A stretch of 64,000 nt of DNA, from positions 62,001 to 126,000 of the forward strand of contig NZ_AUEA01000011.1 in the NCBI RefSeq assembly GCF_000425745.1. The letters run 5' to 3'. Each line of letters opens with the position of its first letter. Within the stretch, counting starts at the first letter, position 1. Shown here piece by piece: positions 45,787-55,894 of this stretch. Both the position numbers and the translations under genes were made by a program. The notes under the pieces are model-generated. The model was given only the letters and a program-made list of their open reading frames with translations. It was not told the DNA's origin and ran no database searches. The stretch comes from Pseudomonas cremoricolorata DSM 17059 = NBRC 16634 (GTDB lineage Bacteria > Pseudomonadota > Gammaproteobacteria > Pseudomonadales > Pseudomonadaceae).

Positions 45787-47478
45787 TCAGCCCTGCTTCA
45801 CCTCACGCATCGCCTTGCCCTTCACCGGCGCGCCGTTGGCGACGTAGTACTGGGCGGTGCTGCGTGGCAGCGGGGTGCGGTTGCGGATCTTGTCGGCGAT
45901 TTTCTCGGCGATCATGATCGTCGTGGCGTTGAGGTTGCCGGTGATGATGATCGGCATGATCGACGCATCCACCACACGCAGGCCCTGCATGCCGTGCACG
46001 CGGCCCTGGTTGTCGACCACGGCCATGTCGTCTTCGCCCATCTTGCACGAGCAGGATGGGTGGAACGCGGTCTCGGCGTGCTCGCGGATGAATTTATCCA
46101 GCTCTTCATCGGTCTGCACGTGCTCGCCCGGGCTGATTTCGCGGCCACGGTATGGGTCGAGCGCCGGCTGGGCCATGATTTCCCGGGTCAGGCGAATGCC
46201 GTCACGGAATTCCTGCCAGTCCTGCTCGGTGGCCATGTAGTTGAAGAGGATGCTCGGGTGCTGGCGCGGGTCTTTCGACTTGGCCTGCACGCGACCACGG
46301 CTGGGCGAGCGCATCGAACCCATGTGTGCCTGGAAGCCGTGTTCCTTGACGCCGTTGGAGCCGTTGTAATTGATCGCCACCGGCAGGAAGTGGTACTGGA
46401 TGTTCGGCCAGTCGAACTCAGGACGGGTGCGGATGAAACCACCGGCCTCGAACTGGTTGCTGGCGCCGATGCCGGTGCCGTTGAACAGCCACTCGGCACC
46501 GATGGCCGGCTGGTTCCACCACAGCAGCGATGGGTACAGCGAAACCGGCTGGGTGCAGGCGTATTGCAGGTACAGCTCAAGGTGGTCCTGCAGGTTTTCA
46601 CCGACGCCCGGCAGTTCGTGAACCACTGGAATATCCAGGCTTTCCAGCAGCGCACGCGGGCCGACGCCCGAGCGTTGCAGCAGTTGCGGCGAAGCGATGG
46701 CGCCGGAGCTGACGATCACTTCCTTGCGCGCACGAGCTTCGACACGCTCTTCGCTGTCGCCGACCAGGTAGGTCACGCCCACTGCGCGCTTGCCTTCGAA
46801 CAGAATGCGGTCGCTCAGGGCATGGGTGACGATGGTCAGGTTCGAGCGCTTCTTGGCCTGGTCCAGGTAACCGCGAGCGGTGCTGGAGCGGCGGCCGTTC
46901 TTGGTCACCGAGCGGTCCATCGGGCCGAAGCCTTCCTGCTGGTAGCCGTTGAGGTCTTCGGTGCGCGGGTAACCGGCCTGCACGCCGGCTTCGACCATGG
47001 CGTGGAACAGCGGGTTGTTGCCGGCCTTGGGCGTTGCCACGCTGACCGGGCCGTCGCCGCCGTGGTAGTCGTTGGGGCCGATGTCACGGGTTTCGGCCTT
47101 GCGGAAGTAGGGCAGGCAGTCGAGGTAGGCCCAGTCTTCCAGGCCTGGCAGCTTGGCCCAGCCATCGAAGTCCAGGGCGTTGCCACGGATGTAGCACATG
47201 CCGTTGATCAGCGACGAACCACCCAGGCCCTTGCCGCGACCACACTCCATGCGCCGCCCGTCCATGTGCGGCTCGGGATCGGTTTCATAGGCCCAGTTGT
47301 AGCGACGACCTTGCAGCGGGAAGGCCAGCGCGGCAGGCATCTGGGTACGGAAGTCGAAACGGTAGTCCGGGCCACCGGCTTCGAGCAGCAGCACGCTGAC
47401 ATTGGCGTCTTCGGTCAGGCGTGTGGCGAGCGTGTTACCGGCCGAGCCGGCACCAACGATGATGTAGTCGTAATCCAT
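45787..47478 (-). CDS. betA: Choline dehydrogenase BetA
   Basis: 563 aa from the ATG at 47478, with GGAGGAAG upstream; the longer frame runs into the repeat between betB and betA. GMC oxidoreductase features: FAD motif GAGSAG (9-14), [15 protein letters not shown], and the C-terminal active-site region [11 protein letters not shown] with the catalytic His. It oxidises choline to betaine aldehyde at the membrane. The product is passed to BetB for the osmoprotectant glycine betaine. Confidence 0.96.
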   Translation of the reverse strand: MDYDYIIVGAGSAGNTLATRLTEDANVSVLLLEAGGPDYRFDFRTQMPAALAFPLQGRRYNWAYETDPEPHMDGRRMECGRGKGLGGSSLINGMCYIRGNALDFDGWAKLPGLEDWAYLDCLPYFRKAETRDIGPNDYHGGDGPVSVATPKAGNNPLFHAMVEAGVQAGYPRTEDLNGYQQEGFGPMDRSVTKNGRRSSTARGYLDQAKKRSNLTIVTHALSDRILFEGKRAVGVTYLVGDSEERVEARARKEVIVSSGAIASPQLLQRSGVGPRALLESLDIPVVHELPGVGENLQDHLELYLQYACTQPVSLYPSLLWWNQPAIGAEWLFNGTGIGASNQFEAGGFIRTRPEFDWPNIQYHFLPVAINYNGSNGVKEHGFQAHMGSMRSPSRGRVQAKSKDPRQHPSILFNYMATEQDWQEFRDGIRLTREIMAQPALDPYRGREISPGEHVQTDEELDKFIREHAETAFHPSCSCKMGEDDMAVVDNQGRVHGMQGLRVVDASIMPIIITGNLNATTIMIAEKIADKIRNRTPLPRSTAQYYVANGAPVKGKAMREVKQG

Positions 47479-47513
47479 GGGGGGGCTTCCTCCGGAAGCA
47501 GCTGCGAGCGTGT

Positions 47514-47618
47514 AGCTACAAGCGGCAAGTGGAAGCGCTTGTGCGTGGCTCGCAAGTGGATGATCCCTGCAAGGGCCGGTGGCCAACGCCGACCGGCTCT
47601 TTCTTGCAGCTTGTAGCT
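47514..47618. repeat. Inverted repeat between betB and betA
   Basis: AGCTACAAGC (47514-47523) and GCTTGTAGCT (47609-47618) are perfect 10-bp arms about 85 bp apart, with shorter palindromes inside (for example GGCCGGTGGCC...GACCGGC). Such AGCTTGTAGCT units recur in P. putida-type genomes. In the betB-betA transcript it could fold into a large stem that sets the ratio of the two proteins. Confidence 0.55.
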
Positions 47619-47637
47619 AGCGGCTAGCGGCTGCCTC

Positions 47638-49110
47638 TCAAAAGACCGAGGCGTAGTCGCCCAGCTCGACCTGTACCGACTTGATCCGGGTGTACTGCGC
47701 CAGGGAGCTGACGCCGTTCTCGCGGCCCACGCCCGACTGTTTGTAGCCGCCGACCGGCATTTCGGCTGGCGACTCGCCCCAGGCATTGATCCAGCAGATG
47801 CCGGCTTCGAGCTGGTGGATGATGCGGTGCGCGCGAGTCAGGTCGTTGGTGCACACGCCGGCGGCCAAGCCGTACTCGGTGTCGTTGGCGCGGCGGATGA
47901 CTTCTTCCTCGGTCTCGTAGCTGAGAATGCTCATCACCGGGCCGAAGATTTCTTCCTGGACGATGGTCATGTCGTCGCGGCAGTCGGTGAACACGGTCGG
48001 TGCAACGAAGGCGCCCTTGGCGAATTCGCCTTCGGTCAGACGCTCACCGCCGCACAGCACACGGGCGCCTTGCTCTTTGCCCTTGGCGATGTAGCCGAGC
48101 ACGCTTTCCATGTGGGCGAAGCTGACCAGCGGGCCGAAGTTGGTGTTGTCGTCTTCCGGGTTGCCGATGCGGATGCGCGCGACGCGCTCGGCGATCTTGG
48201 CTTCGAACTCGACTTTCAGCGACGCCGGGATGAACACGCGGGTGCCGTTGGTGCAGACCTGACCGGAGCTGTAGAAGTTGGCCATCATGGCGATGTCGGC
48301 GGCGCGATCGAGGTCGGCGTCGGCGCAGATGATCAGCGGCGACTTGCCGCCCAGTTCCATGGTCACTTCCTTGAGCGACGAGCTCGAAGCGCTGGCCATG
48401 ACTTTCTTGCCGGTGGTGGTGCCGCCGGTGAACGAGATTTTCTCGATGCGCGGGTGCTCGGTCAGCCAGTTGCCAACTTCACGGCCGCTGCCGGTCAGGA
48501 CGTTGAACACGCCATCGGGCAGGCCGGCTTCGGTGTAGATTTCGGCCAGTTTCAGGGTGGTCAGCGAGGTGACTTCCGACGGCTTGAAGATCATCGCGTT
48601 GCCAGCGGCCAGGGCCGGGGCGGATTTCCACAGGGCGATCTGGATCGGGTAGTTCCACGCGCCGATACCGGCGGTGACGCCCAGTGGCTCGCGGCGGGTA
48701 TAGACGAAGGAGCTGTCGCGCAGGGGAATCTGCTCGCCTTCGATGGCCGGCACCAGGCCTGCGTAGTATTCGAGCACGTCGGCGCCGGTGACGATGTCGA
48801 CGTAACGGGTTTCCGAGTACGACTTGCCGGTGTCGAGGGTTTCCAGCATGGCCAGCTCATCGTTGCGCTCGCGCAGGATGTCGACGGCGCGGCGCAGGAT
48901 GCGCGAGCGCTGCATGGCCGTCATCGCTGCCCAGACCTTCTGGCCGCGCTCGGCGCTTTCTACGGCACGCTCGACGTCGGCTTCGGTAGCCCGCTGGACG
49001 TGAGCCAGGACTTCACCGGTCGCTGGGTTGATGGCTTCGAAGGTGGCATCGCTGCCGGCGTCGACGTAACCGCCATCGATGTAGAGTTTTTGCGTTCCGA
49101 AACGGGCCAT
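47638..49110 (-). CDS. betB: Betaine aldehyde dehydrogenase BetB
   Basis: 490 aa from the ATG at 49110 with GAGGA upstream. Aldehyde dehydrogenase motifs are all present: NAD site FTGGTTTGK (about 227-235), general base Glu252 (MELGGKSPL) and nucleophile Cys286 ([11 protein letters not shown]). It oxidises betaine aldehyde to glycine betaine with NAD(P)+. It is the middle gene of betI-betB-betA; a 31-bp gap follows betI. Confidence 0.97.
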   Translation of the reverse strand: MARFGTQKLYIDGGYVDAGSDATFEAINPATGEVLAHVQRATEADVERAVESAERGQKVWAAMTAMQRSRILRRAVDILRERNDELAMLETLDTGKSYSETRYVDIVTGADVLEYYAGLVPAIEGEQIPLRDSSFVYTRREPLGVTAGIGAWNYPIQIALWKSAPALAAGNAMIFKPSEVTSLTTLKLAEIYTEAGLPDGVFNVLTGSGREVGNWLTEHPRIEKISFTGGTTTGKKVMASASSSSLKEVTMELGGKSPLIICADADLDRAADIAMMANFYSSGQVCTNGTRVFIPASLKVEFEAKIAERVARIRIGNPEDDNTNFGPLVSFAHMESVLGYIAKGKEQGARVLCGGERLTEGEFAKGAFVAPTVFTDCRDDMTIVQEEIFGPVMSILSYETEEEVIRRANDTEYGLAAGVCTNDLTRAHRIIHQLEAGICWINAWGESPAEMPVGGYKQSGVGRENGVSSLAQYTRIKSVQVELGDYASVF

Positions 49111-49141
49111 AGTGTCCTCGCAAGTGCAATGTTTGATGTGG

Positions 49142-49807
49142 CTATGCGCGTCGCGCCTGTGCCGATTGGGCAATGGCTGCGCGCGGTTGTTCAGTCACGT
49201 GGGCATCACTGCCCGGGCGTTGCTGCTTAGCCAGTTGTAGATCCATGTATTCGTAAGCGATGCGTACCGCCTGCTCGGTGTCGAAGGCATCGCCCGACAG
49301 CGCACCGCGCAACCACAAGCCGTCGATCAACGCTGCCAGGCCGCGGGCGGCGCTGCGCGCCTCATCGAGCGGCAGCACCTGACGGAACTGGTAGCACAGG
49401 TTGGAATACAGGCGGTGGTCGTTGATCCGCTGCAACCTGTGCAAGGACGGCTGGTGCATGCTGGAGGCCCAGAAGGCCAGCCAGGTTTTCATTGCCGGGC
49501 CGGTGACCTGGCTGGCGTCGAAGTTGCCCTCGATGATCACTTGCAGCTGGGCACGGGGGCTGGTGTCCGTCAGTGCCTGGCGCCGGGCGATCACGCCTTC
49601 GTTGAGCATGTTCATGATGTAGCGCATCGTCGCTGCGATCAGGCCGTTCTTGTCCCGAAAGTAGTGACTGATGATGCCGTTCGACACCCCAGCGAGGCGG
49701 GCGATCAGCGCAATGCTGGCGTCTCCCAGGCCTACTTGATCGACCGCTTGCAGGGTGGCTTCGATCAACTGCTGGCGGCGAATGGGTTGCATACCGACCT
49801 TGGGCAT
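49142..49807 (-). CDS. betI: Choline-responsive repressor BetI (TetR family)
   Basis: 221 aa from the ATG at 49807, which has AGGAGAT just upstream; a longer frame would cross the promoter. The N-terminal HTH ([51 protein letters not shown] in parts) is that of BetI, and the ligand domain follows ([26 protein letters not shown]). BetI proteins are usually about 195-198 aa; this one has about 25 extra polar, Ala/Gln/Arg-rich residues at the end. It represses bet genes until choline is present. Confidence 0.94.
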   Translation of the reverse strand: MPKVGMQPIRRQQLIEATLQAVDQVGLGDASIALIARLAGVSNGIISHYFRDKNGLIAATMRYIMNMLNEGVIARRQALTDTSPRAQLQVIIEGNFDASQVTGPAMKTWLAFWASSMHQPSLHRLQRINDHRLYSNLCYQFRQVLPLDEARSAARGLAALIDGLWLRGALSGDAFDTEQAVRIAYEYMDLQLAKQQRPGSDAHVTEQPRAAIAQSAQARRA

Positions 49808-49878
49808 CGTGCTATCTCCTCCAGGTCTGGCGAGCAGGCGACAGGCGTCTGACTCGGCGAAGACCAGTCTATTTTGTT

Positions 49879-49898
49879 TTGATTGAACGTTCAATCAA
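49879..49898. promoter_or_regulatory. Probable BetI operator (perfect 20-bp palindrome)
   Basis: TTGATTGAACGTTCAATCAA is identical to its own reverse complement and lies 71 bp upstream of the betI ATG in the shared betI/betT region. Perfect dyads of this length are typical TetR-family operators, and known BetI sites have a similar TTGAACG-type core. It probably controls the betIBA promoter; whether it also governs betT, more than 300 bp away, is open. Confidence 0.8.
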
Positions 49899-50232
49899 TA
49901 AAGAATAAGCTCTGCGACAATTTGTGCCATTGACAGCTTTTCAGCCCCTCAAGCGGGCACGAATTGAAACCCCAGGAAGTCGTGAAGCCCCCGGAATACA
50001 AGGCGTTGACGGGTATGAGCGATGCACGAGTCAGATTCCGCCGAGCGGTCAAGCGACTGCCCGGCAAGCCTTCGGAGTGAGGTCGAGCCTGATTTTTTTG
50101 CAACGATTCGATTCGGGAGCACGATTTCCTTAGGTGCTTTTATAACACCTGAAGCAGTAGGGCTATTGCACCAATTGCTCGGGACAAGACTGATTAGCCT
50201 CCACCGCCGCACTCCGCCGGAGCATTCGTGCA
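49899..50232 (+). promoter_or_regulatory. Long betT 5' region
   Basis: 334 bp without a credible gene. It holds the betT promoter and leader. A short hairpin, AGGTG (50132-50136) with CACCT (50146-50150), surrounds a TTTATAAC box that could be a -10 element. GGAG at 50219-50222 is the likely betT ribosome site. No second copy of the full 20-bp palindrome is present. Confidence 0.45.
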
Positions 50233-52236
50233 ATGAGTTCTGCCTCACTTACCAACCCCCCCGCCGAGAGGGTCCGGGTCAACCGCGTGGTGTTCTACAC
50301 CTCGGCCTTGTTGATCCTCGTTCTGACTGCCTTGCTGATCGCTGTACCTGAAACCGCCGGCCGCGTGCTCGGCGTCGCCCAGTCCTGGCTCACCCGCAGC
50401 TTCGGCTGGTACTACATGCTGGTGATCTGCGGCTACCTGGTGTTCGTCATCTACCTGGCGTTTTCCGACTTCGGCAAGCTCAAGCTGGGCGGCAAGGACG
50501 ACACTCCCGATTTCAGCTACGGCGCCTGGGCCGGCATGCTGTTCTCCTCGGGCATCGGGATTTCGCTGCTGTACTTCGGCGCCTCCGAGCCGCTGGACCA
50601 CTATTTCAATCCGCCTGAAGGCACCCCGGCCAGCCTCGAAGCTGCCCGTGAAGGCCTGCAGCTGACCTTCCTGCACTGGGGCCTGCATGGCTGGGCGATC
50701 TACGCGCTGGTCGGCCTGGCGGTGGGCTACTTCGCCTACCGTCACAACCAGCCATTGGCACTGCGCTCGGCGCTGTACCCGCTGGTCGGTGAGCGCTGGG
50801 TCAAGGGCGCGGCGGGCAATGCCGTGGACATCTTCGGCATGTTCGTCACCCTGCTGGGTCTGGTGACCAACCTCGGCATCGGCTCGATGCAGGTGGCCTC
50901 GGGCCTGGAATACCTGTTCGGCATGGACCACAGCAAGACCAACCTGCTGGCGGTGATCCTGACCATGGCGTCGGTGGCGACCATCGCCGCGGTGTCGGGT
51001 GTGGAGAACGGCATCCGCCGCCTCTCGAACCTCAACATCGCGCTGTTCAGCGGCCTGTTGATCTTCGTGCTGCTGGGCGGCGAGACCCTGCACCTGCTCA
51101 ATGGCTTCGTGCAGAACGTCGGTGATTACCTCAACGGCTTCGTGCTGAAAACCTTCGACCTCTATGTGTATGAGGGCGATGGCGCCAAGTCGGAGCGCTG
51201 GCTGGGGCTGTGGACGGTGTTCTACTGGGCCTGGTGGATTTCCTGGGGCCCGTTCGTGGGCATGTTCATCGCGCGTATTTCCAAAGGCCGCACGGTGCGC
51301 CAGCTGGTCTGTGGCGTGCTGCTGATTCCGCTGGGCTTCACCCTGGCCTGGCTGTCGATCTTCGGTAACACCGCGCTGGACTTGGTGATGAACCAGGGCG
51401 CCGTGGAGCTGGGGCGTACCGCCGTCGAGCAGCCGTCGATGTCGATCTACCAACTGCTGGAATACTTCCCGGCGGCGAAGATCGTCATCGGTGTGGCGAT
51501 CTTCGTCGGCTTCGTGCTGTTCCTCACCCCTGCCGATTCGGGTGCGGTGATGATGGCCAACCTCTCGTGCAAAGGCGGCAAGGTCGACGAAGACGCCCCG
51601 CACTGGATGGTGGTGTTCTGGTCGGTGGTGATCACCCTGGTGACCATCGGCCTGCTGTTCGCCGGCAATTTCGAAGCCATGCAGACCATGGTGGTGCTGG
51701 CCGGCCTGCCGTTCTCGGTGGTGCTGGTGCTGTTCATGTTCGGCCTGCACAAGGCCATGAAGCAGGATGTGGCCATCGAGCAGGAACGCGCCGAACTGGC
51801 CGCCCGTGGCCGTCGCGGTTTCAGCGAGCGCCTGACCCAGCTGGAGCTGGAGCCGACCCAGGCCATCGTCCAGCGTTTCATGGACAAGCAGGTCAGCCCG
51901 GCGCTGCGTGAAGCCGCCGAGTGCCTGCGCGCACAAGGCTTCGAGGTGGAAACCCGGCTCGGTCAGTCACGCAACATGATGGGCTTGCGGGTGCTGATGG
52001 AAGAAGGTAACCCGTTCGTCTACGAAGTGAGCCTGGACGGCTACCTGGCTGCACCCGGTGAAGCACCGGCCGAGGGTGAGGAGGAGGTGCGTCAGCGCTT
52101 CTACCGTGCCGAGGTGTACCTGCACGATGGCAGTCAGGAGTACGACCTGATGGGCTTTGTCCCCGAGCAGATCGTGCGCGACGTGCTCGACCAGTTCGAG
52201 AGCCATCGCCAGGTGCTGGGCCGGGTCTACAGCTAA
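50233..52236 (+). CDS. betT: High-affinity choline transporter BetT (BCCT family)
   Basis: 667 aa. Twelve TM helices with the BCCT signature: GIGISLLYFGASEPL, the Trp-rich FYWAWWISWGPFVGMFIARISKGRTVR segment (about 332-358, split here) and GSMQVASGLEYLFG. The long C-terminal cytoplasmic tail (about 505-667) is the osmosensory extension of BetT-type carriers. It imports choline with protons or Na+ for betaine synthesis. It is divergent from betI and convergent with the deacetylase gene, with a terminator hairpin between. Confidence 0.95.
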   Translation: MSSASLTNPPAERVRVNRVVFYTSALLILVLTALLIAVPETAGRVLGVAQSWLTRSFGWYYMLVICGYLVFVIYLAFSDFGKLKLGGKDDTPDFSYGAWAGMLFSSGIGISLLYFGASEPLDHYFNPPEGTPASLEAAREGLQLTFLHWGLHGWAIYALVGLAVGYFAYRHNQPLALRSALYPLVGERWVKGAAGNAVDIFGMFVTLLGLVTNLGIGSMQVASGLEYLFGMDHSKTNLLAVILTMASVATIAAVSGVENGIRRLSNLNIALFSGLLIFVLLGGETLHLLNGFVQNVGDYLNGFVLKTFDLYVYEGDGAKSERWLGLWTVFYWAWWISWGPFVGMFIARISKGRTVRQLVCGVLLIPLGFTLAWLSIFGNTALDLVMNQGAVELGRTAVEQPSMSIYQLLEYFPAAKIVIGVAIFVGFVLFLTPADSGAVMMANLSCKGGKVDEDAPHWMVVFWSVVITLVTIGLLFAGNFEAMQTMVVLAGLPFSVVLVLFMFGLHKAMKQDVAIEQERAELAARGRRGFSERLTQLELEPTQAIVQRFMDKQVSPALREAAECLRAQGFEVETRLGQSRNMMGLRVLMEEGNPFVYEVSLDGYLAAPGEAPAEGEEEVRQRFYRAEVYLHDGSQEYDLMGFVPEQIVRDVLDQFESHRQVLGRVYS

Positions 52237-52244
52237 GCCCAGCG

Positions 52245-52264
52245 GCGCCCCGTCCGCGGGGCGC
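52245..52264. terminator. Hairpin between convergent betT and deacetylase genes
   Basis: GCGCCCCG (52245-52252) and CGGGGCGC (52257-52264) make a perfect 8-bp stem with a TCCG loop. It fills the 28-bp space between the two convergent stops and likely serves both transcripts. No U-run is present. Confidence 0.65.
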
Positions 52265-53038
52265 TCAGCGATTGCGGTAGACGCCGTTGCGACCGTGGCC
52301 GGCCATAGCCCGGTTGCTGCGCTCGGCGATCATCTGTTTGATCGGAATCCATTCGATGCCCTGGCTCTTGAGCCGGGGCAGCTGTTTTTCCAGCACTTCC
52401 AGGGTTTGCGGATACGGATGGCCGATCATCACCGCAGAGCCTTGCTTGCGCGCCAGCTCGATGGCCACCTGCAATTGCCCGGCAATCGCCTCTGTGGTGC
52501 GCACGTCATCGAGGAACACATCCCGCGACACATGCGCCAGGCCGATGTCCTGGGCCTTGGCGGCGGCCACCGTGGCGGCGCTGGTGCGGCTGTCGACGAA
52601 GAACAGGCCACGCTGTTGCAGTTCGCCCATCAACCAGGCCATGGCCGCCGGCTGCGAGGTCATGCGGCTGCCCATGTGGTTGTTCACGCCTGCGGCGAAC
52701 GGCACCTTGGCGAGCGCGGCGTCCAGGCGCTGGGCGAGGGTCGGCAGCGGCACGTCGGGGTGCCAGGCATAGGGGCCGGTGGCCGGGTCCATGGGCATGT
52801 GCAAAATCACCGTCTTGCCGGCCTTGTGCGCCTGGCGGGCGAAATCGCTGGCATGCGGGGTGTCGGGCATGATCGCGAGGGTGACCGGGCCGGGCAGGGC
52901 GAGGGTGCGTGCGTCGCGCTCGGTGTTCTGACCGAGGTCGTCGATGATCAGGCTCAGGTAGGCTTTGGGAGGCTGGGCCGATGCCGCAGTCGCGACACCA
53001 GCCAGCAGGCAGAACAGGGCACAGCGCAGTACAGACAT
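52265..53038 (-). CDS. Divergent polysaccharide deacetylase family protein
   Basis: 257 aa with a Sec signal peptide (cleavage after ASA, about residue 21). The mature part opens KAYLSLIIDDLGQN (metal-binding DD pair), and has ILHMPMDP, NNHMGSRMT (His pair) and MIGHPYPQTLEVL, the degenerate NodB-fold pattern of the DUF610/YibQ group. A periplasmic hydrolase for a cell-wall or envelope glycan is likely; the substrate is unknown. It is 7 bp downstream of ctpA and belongs to the gpmI-envC-ctpA block. Confidence 0.88.
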   Translation of the reverse strand: MSVLRCALFCLLAGVATAASAQPPKAYLSLIIDDLGQNTERDARTLALPGPVTLAIMPDTPHASDFARQAHKAGKTVILHMPMDPATGPYAWHPDVPLPTLAQRLDAALAKVPFAAGVNNHMGSRMTSQPAAMAWLMGELQQRGLFFVDSRTSAATVAAAKAQDIGLAHVSRDVFLDDVRTTEAIAGQLQVAIELARKQGSAVMIGHPYPQTLEVLEKQLPRLKSQGIEWIPIKQMIAERSNRAMAGHGRNGVYRNR

Positions 53039-53045
53039 GGGCGGC

Positions 53046-54362
53046 TCAGTCGCCCTTGGTCACGTTCAGCCCTTTGAGCAGGCTCAAGGCCTGGCTCAGC
53101 TGGAAGTCGCCATCCTGCGGGCGTTCCTTGCGTGCGGTGCTGCTGGTGGGACGGTCGGCGCCGCCGTTGCCGTTGCCCAGGTGGCCCTTGAGGTCGGCTT
53201 CCTTGAAGTTCTCGCTGTCGTCGTCGGTGGTCAGCTTGCCGGAGCGCACTTCGATGTCCGGAACGATGCCCTGGGCCTGAATCGAACGGCCATTGGGGGT
53301 GTAGTACAGCGCGGTGGTGAGCTTCAGCGCACGGTCGTTGTTCAGCGGCAGTACGGTCTGCACCGAGCCTTTGCCGAAGCTGTCGGTGCCCATCAGCACG
53401 CCACGCTTTTGATCCTGCAGGGCGCCGGCGACGATTTCCGAGGCCGAGGCACTGCCACCGTTGATCAGCACCACCAGCGGTACGCCTTCGCTGGCATCGG
53501 CAGGATCGGCCGAGAAGCGCAGTTCGGAATTGGCGATACGGCCCTTGGTGTAGACGATCAGGCCTTTGGTCAGGAAGTGGTCGGCCACTTCCACCGCCGA
53601 CTGCAACACCCCGCCTGGGTTGTTGCGCAGGTCGAGAATCAGGCCGCGCAGCTTCTTGCCGTTGTCCTTGCGCAATTTCGCCAGGGCCTTGCCGACTTCC
53701 TCGCCGGTCTTGACCTGGAACTGGGTGATGCGGATGTAGCCATAGCCGCTTTCCAGCAACTGGCTCTTCACGCTTTTCACCTGGATGACCGCACGGGCCA
53801 GGGTCACGTCGAACGGGTTGCCGCCGTCGCGCACCAGGGTCAGGGTGATTTTCTGGCCGATCTTGCCGCGCATCTTGTCCACCGCCTCGGACATGCTCTG
53901 GCCGCGGGTGGGGGCGCCGTTGATCTTGAGGATCAGGTCGCCGGCCTGGATACCGGCACGCGAGGCCGGGGTGTCGTCGATGGGCGAAACCACCTTGACG
54001 AAACCATCCTCCATGCCGACTTCGATGCCCAGGCCGCCAAACTCGCCGCTGGTGCTTTCCTGCAGCTCCTGGAAGTCTTCCGGGCCGAGGTAGGCCGAGT
54101 GCGGGTCGAGGTTGCTGAGCATGCCCTTGATGGCATTTTCCAGCAGGGTCTTGTCGTCCACGGGTTCGACGTAGGCGGCCTTGATGCGGTCCATCACCTC
54201 GGCGAAGGTGCGCAGTTCGTCCAGCGGCAGAGGTGCGTTGGCCGTCACTTCCGTGGCCGGCACGGCGGCGCCCTTGGCGGGCTGCGCAGCAGTGGCCAGG
54301 GGGGCGCTGACCACCAACGCGACGGTCAGGGCCAACTGGGTGAGGCGGGGCGAGTGCAGCAT
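53046..54362 (-). CDS. ctpA: Carboxy-terminal processing protease CtpA (S41 family)
   Basis: 438 aa from the ATG at 54362. A Sec signal peptide is followed by a helical N-terminal region, a PDZ domain (GGLGIEVGMEDGFVKVVSPIDDTPA through RAGIQAGDLILKINGAP in pieces, about 100-180) and the protease core with the catalytic Ser in GGSASASEIVAGA and Lys in DSFGKGSVQ. The tail is charged and Gly/Asn-rich. CtpA in P. aeruginosa degrades peptidoglycan cross-link hydrolases with the lipoprotein LbcA. It is 95 bp downstream of envC, consistent with joint control of wall cleavage. Confidence 0.93.
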   Translation of the reverse strand: MLHSPRLTQLALTVALVVSAPLATAAQPAKGAAVPATEVTANAPLPLDELRTFAEVMDRIKAAYVEPVDDKTLLENAIKGMLSNLDPHSAYLGPEDFQELQESTSGEFGGLGIEVGMEDGFVKVVSPIDDTPASRAGIQAGDLILKINGAPTRGQSMSEAVDKMRGKIGQKITLTLVRDGGNPFDVTLARAVIQVKSVKSQLLESGYGYIRITQFQVKTGEEVGKALAKLRKDNGKKLRGLILDLRNNPGGVLQSAVEVADHFLTKGLIVYTKGRIANSELRFSADPADASEGVPLVVLINGGSASASEIVAGALQDQKRGVLMGTDSFGKGSVQTVLPLNNDRALKLTTALYYTPNGRSIQAQGIVPDIEVRSGKLTTDDDSENFKEADLKGHLGNGNGGADRPTSSTARKERPQDGDFQLSQALSLLKGLNVTKGD

Positions 54363-54457
54363 GTCGAACGAACTCCTGATCCTGATCCTTGTGACGCTCC
54401 AGACGGGAGCCTCGGTGCAGCCCTTGCCGGCGCTACGCCAAATAGACGTTGAACAGC

Positions 54458-55783
54458 CTAACCGCGACACCATTGCGCAGGATCGGCGGGCCGACCTTGC
54501 TGGCGAATGGCGAAGTACAGCCCAGCGCTTTCCTGGCCGCCACTGTCGCCGACGGTGGAAATACTGTCGCCAGCCTTGACGATATCGCCCGCACGCGTGA
54601 GCAGGCTCTGGTTGTGCCCGTACAGGCTCAGGTAACCGTTGCCGTGGTCGAGAATGACCAGAAGCCCGGCGCCGCGCAACCAATCGGCGAACACCACGCG
54701 CCCGCCATGCACGGCGCGTACCTGGGTGCCGGGCGAGGCGCTGATCATCACCCCATCCCACTTGGCACGCGAGTCGCCACCGCGGGCATCGCCGAAGCGT
54801 GCCAGCAATCGACCATTGACAGGCCAAGGAAGTTTTCCGCGGGCCGCAGAAAAAGCGCCGCCATAGTTCGCGCCATCGCTGGATACCACCGGGCCGAGCG
54901 GCCTGCGCGGCGCGACGGGGGCGTCTTCGACCGGCGCCGGGGGCGACGGGGTGGCGCCGCGGGCTTTGTCTGCCTCGGCGCGCGCCAGGGCTTCCTGCTG
55001 ACGGCGGCGCTCGGCTTCCTGTTGCGCCAACAGCGCCTTCTGCCGCGCTTCTTCGGCTTCGCGGGCCTGGCGCGCCAGGGTTTCCTCGATGGTCTTGAGC
55101 ACCTGGGCGAGGTCGGCCTGATCCTGCTGGCGGGCTTGCAGCGCCTGGTTGCGCTGCTTGAGGTCGCCGTTGATCTTGGCCAGCACCTGACGGCGCTCGT
55201 TGCGCACGGTTTCCAGTTCCTGTCGGCGGCTGTCGAGGTTGCCGCGCTGGGCCAGCAATTGCGCCTGCTGGCGGGAGATGTCTTGCTCCACGGCAGCCAG
55301 CTGGCGCAGGGTTTCGTTGAAGGCGCGCAGTTGTTCGAGGCGCGCCTTGCTCAGGTAGTCGTAGTAGGTGAGGGTGCGGGCGAATTTCTCGGGGTTCTGC
55401 TGGTTGAGCAGCAGCTTGAGGTATTCCTCGCGGCCACTCTGGTAGGCCGAACGGGCCTGGATGGCAATCAGTCGTTGTTGTTCAACGCGGGCGCTCTGGA
55501 GTTTTTTTTTCTCGGAATCAAGGCGCTCCAGTTCGCCCTCGGTCTTTTTTAGTTGTTGTTGCAGGGCCTCCACCTGCTTCTCCAGCGTGCCGATTTCGGT
55601 TTCGGTGGTTTGCAGGTCTTTCTGCACGCCGGCTTTTTCCGCCTGGATCTTGCCGAGCATCTTCTGCAACTCGGCGATGTCCTTGCGGGTGGCGTCCAGC
55701 TGCTGCTGGGTTTGCGCGCGCTCGTCGGCGAAGGCCGGGCTGAGCAGGCACGACAAGGCGAGGGGTAGGAGAGCACGAAGCAT
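54458..55783 (-). CDS. envC: Murein hydrolase activator EnvC (LytM-domain)
   Basis: 441 aa. Sec signal peptide (cleavage after AFA), then about 230 residues of Gln/Glu/Lys-rich coiled coil, a basic proline linker (about 265-300) and a C-terminal LytM domain. The metal ligands of active LytM enzymes are missing in part (GDSGGQESAGLYFAIR lacks the usual HxH), so it should act as an activator of AmiB-type amidases during division, as in E. coli. It lies between gpmI and ctpA. Confidence 0.92.
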   Translation of the reverse strand: MLRALLPLALSCLLSPAFADERAQTQQQLDATRKDIAELQKMLGKIQAEKAGVQKDLQTTETEIGTLEKQVEALQQQLKKTEGELERLDSEKKKLQSARVEQQRLIAIQARSAYQSGREEYLKLLLNQQNPEKFARTLTYYDYLSKARLEQLRAFNETLRQLAAVEQDISRQQAQLLAQRGNLDSRRQELETVRNERRQVLAKINGDLKQRNQALQARQQDQADLAQVLKTIEETLARQAREAEEARQKALLAQQEAERRRQQEALARAEADKARGATPSPPAPVEDAPVAPRRPLGPVVSSDGANYGGAFSAARGKLPWPVNGRLLARFGDARGGDSRAKWDGVMISASPGTQVRAVHGGRVVFADWLRGAGLLVILDHGNGYLSLYGHNQSLLTRAGDIVKAGDSISTVGDSGGQESAGLYFAIRQQGRPADPAQWCRG

Positions 55784-55837
55784 GAGGTTGGGCGTACCAG
55801 GGATGAGAATCGACCTAGTATGCCCATCCGGGGCAGC

Positions 55838-55873
55838 AAAAAAAACGCCCCGGCGTCTCGACGGCGGGGCGTT
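55838..55873 (-). terminator. Rho-independent terminator of gpmI
   Basis: On the minus strand AACGCCCCGCCGTC and GACGCCGGGGCGTT pair with one mismatch, and the stem is followed by a run of eight T (plus-strand A run 55838-55845). It starts 22 bp beyond the gpmI stop. Confidence 0.9.
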
Positions 55874-55894
55874 GGTCTGGAATGCGCCGGACGA

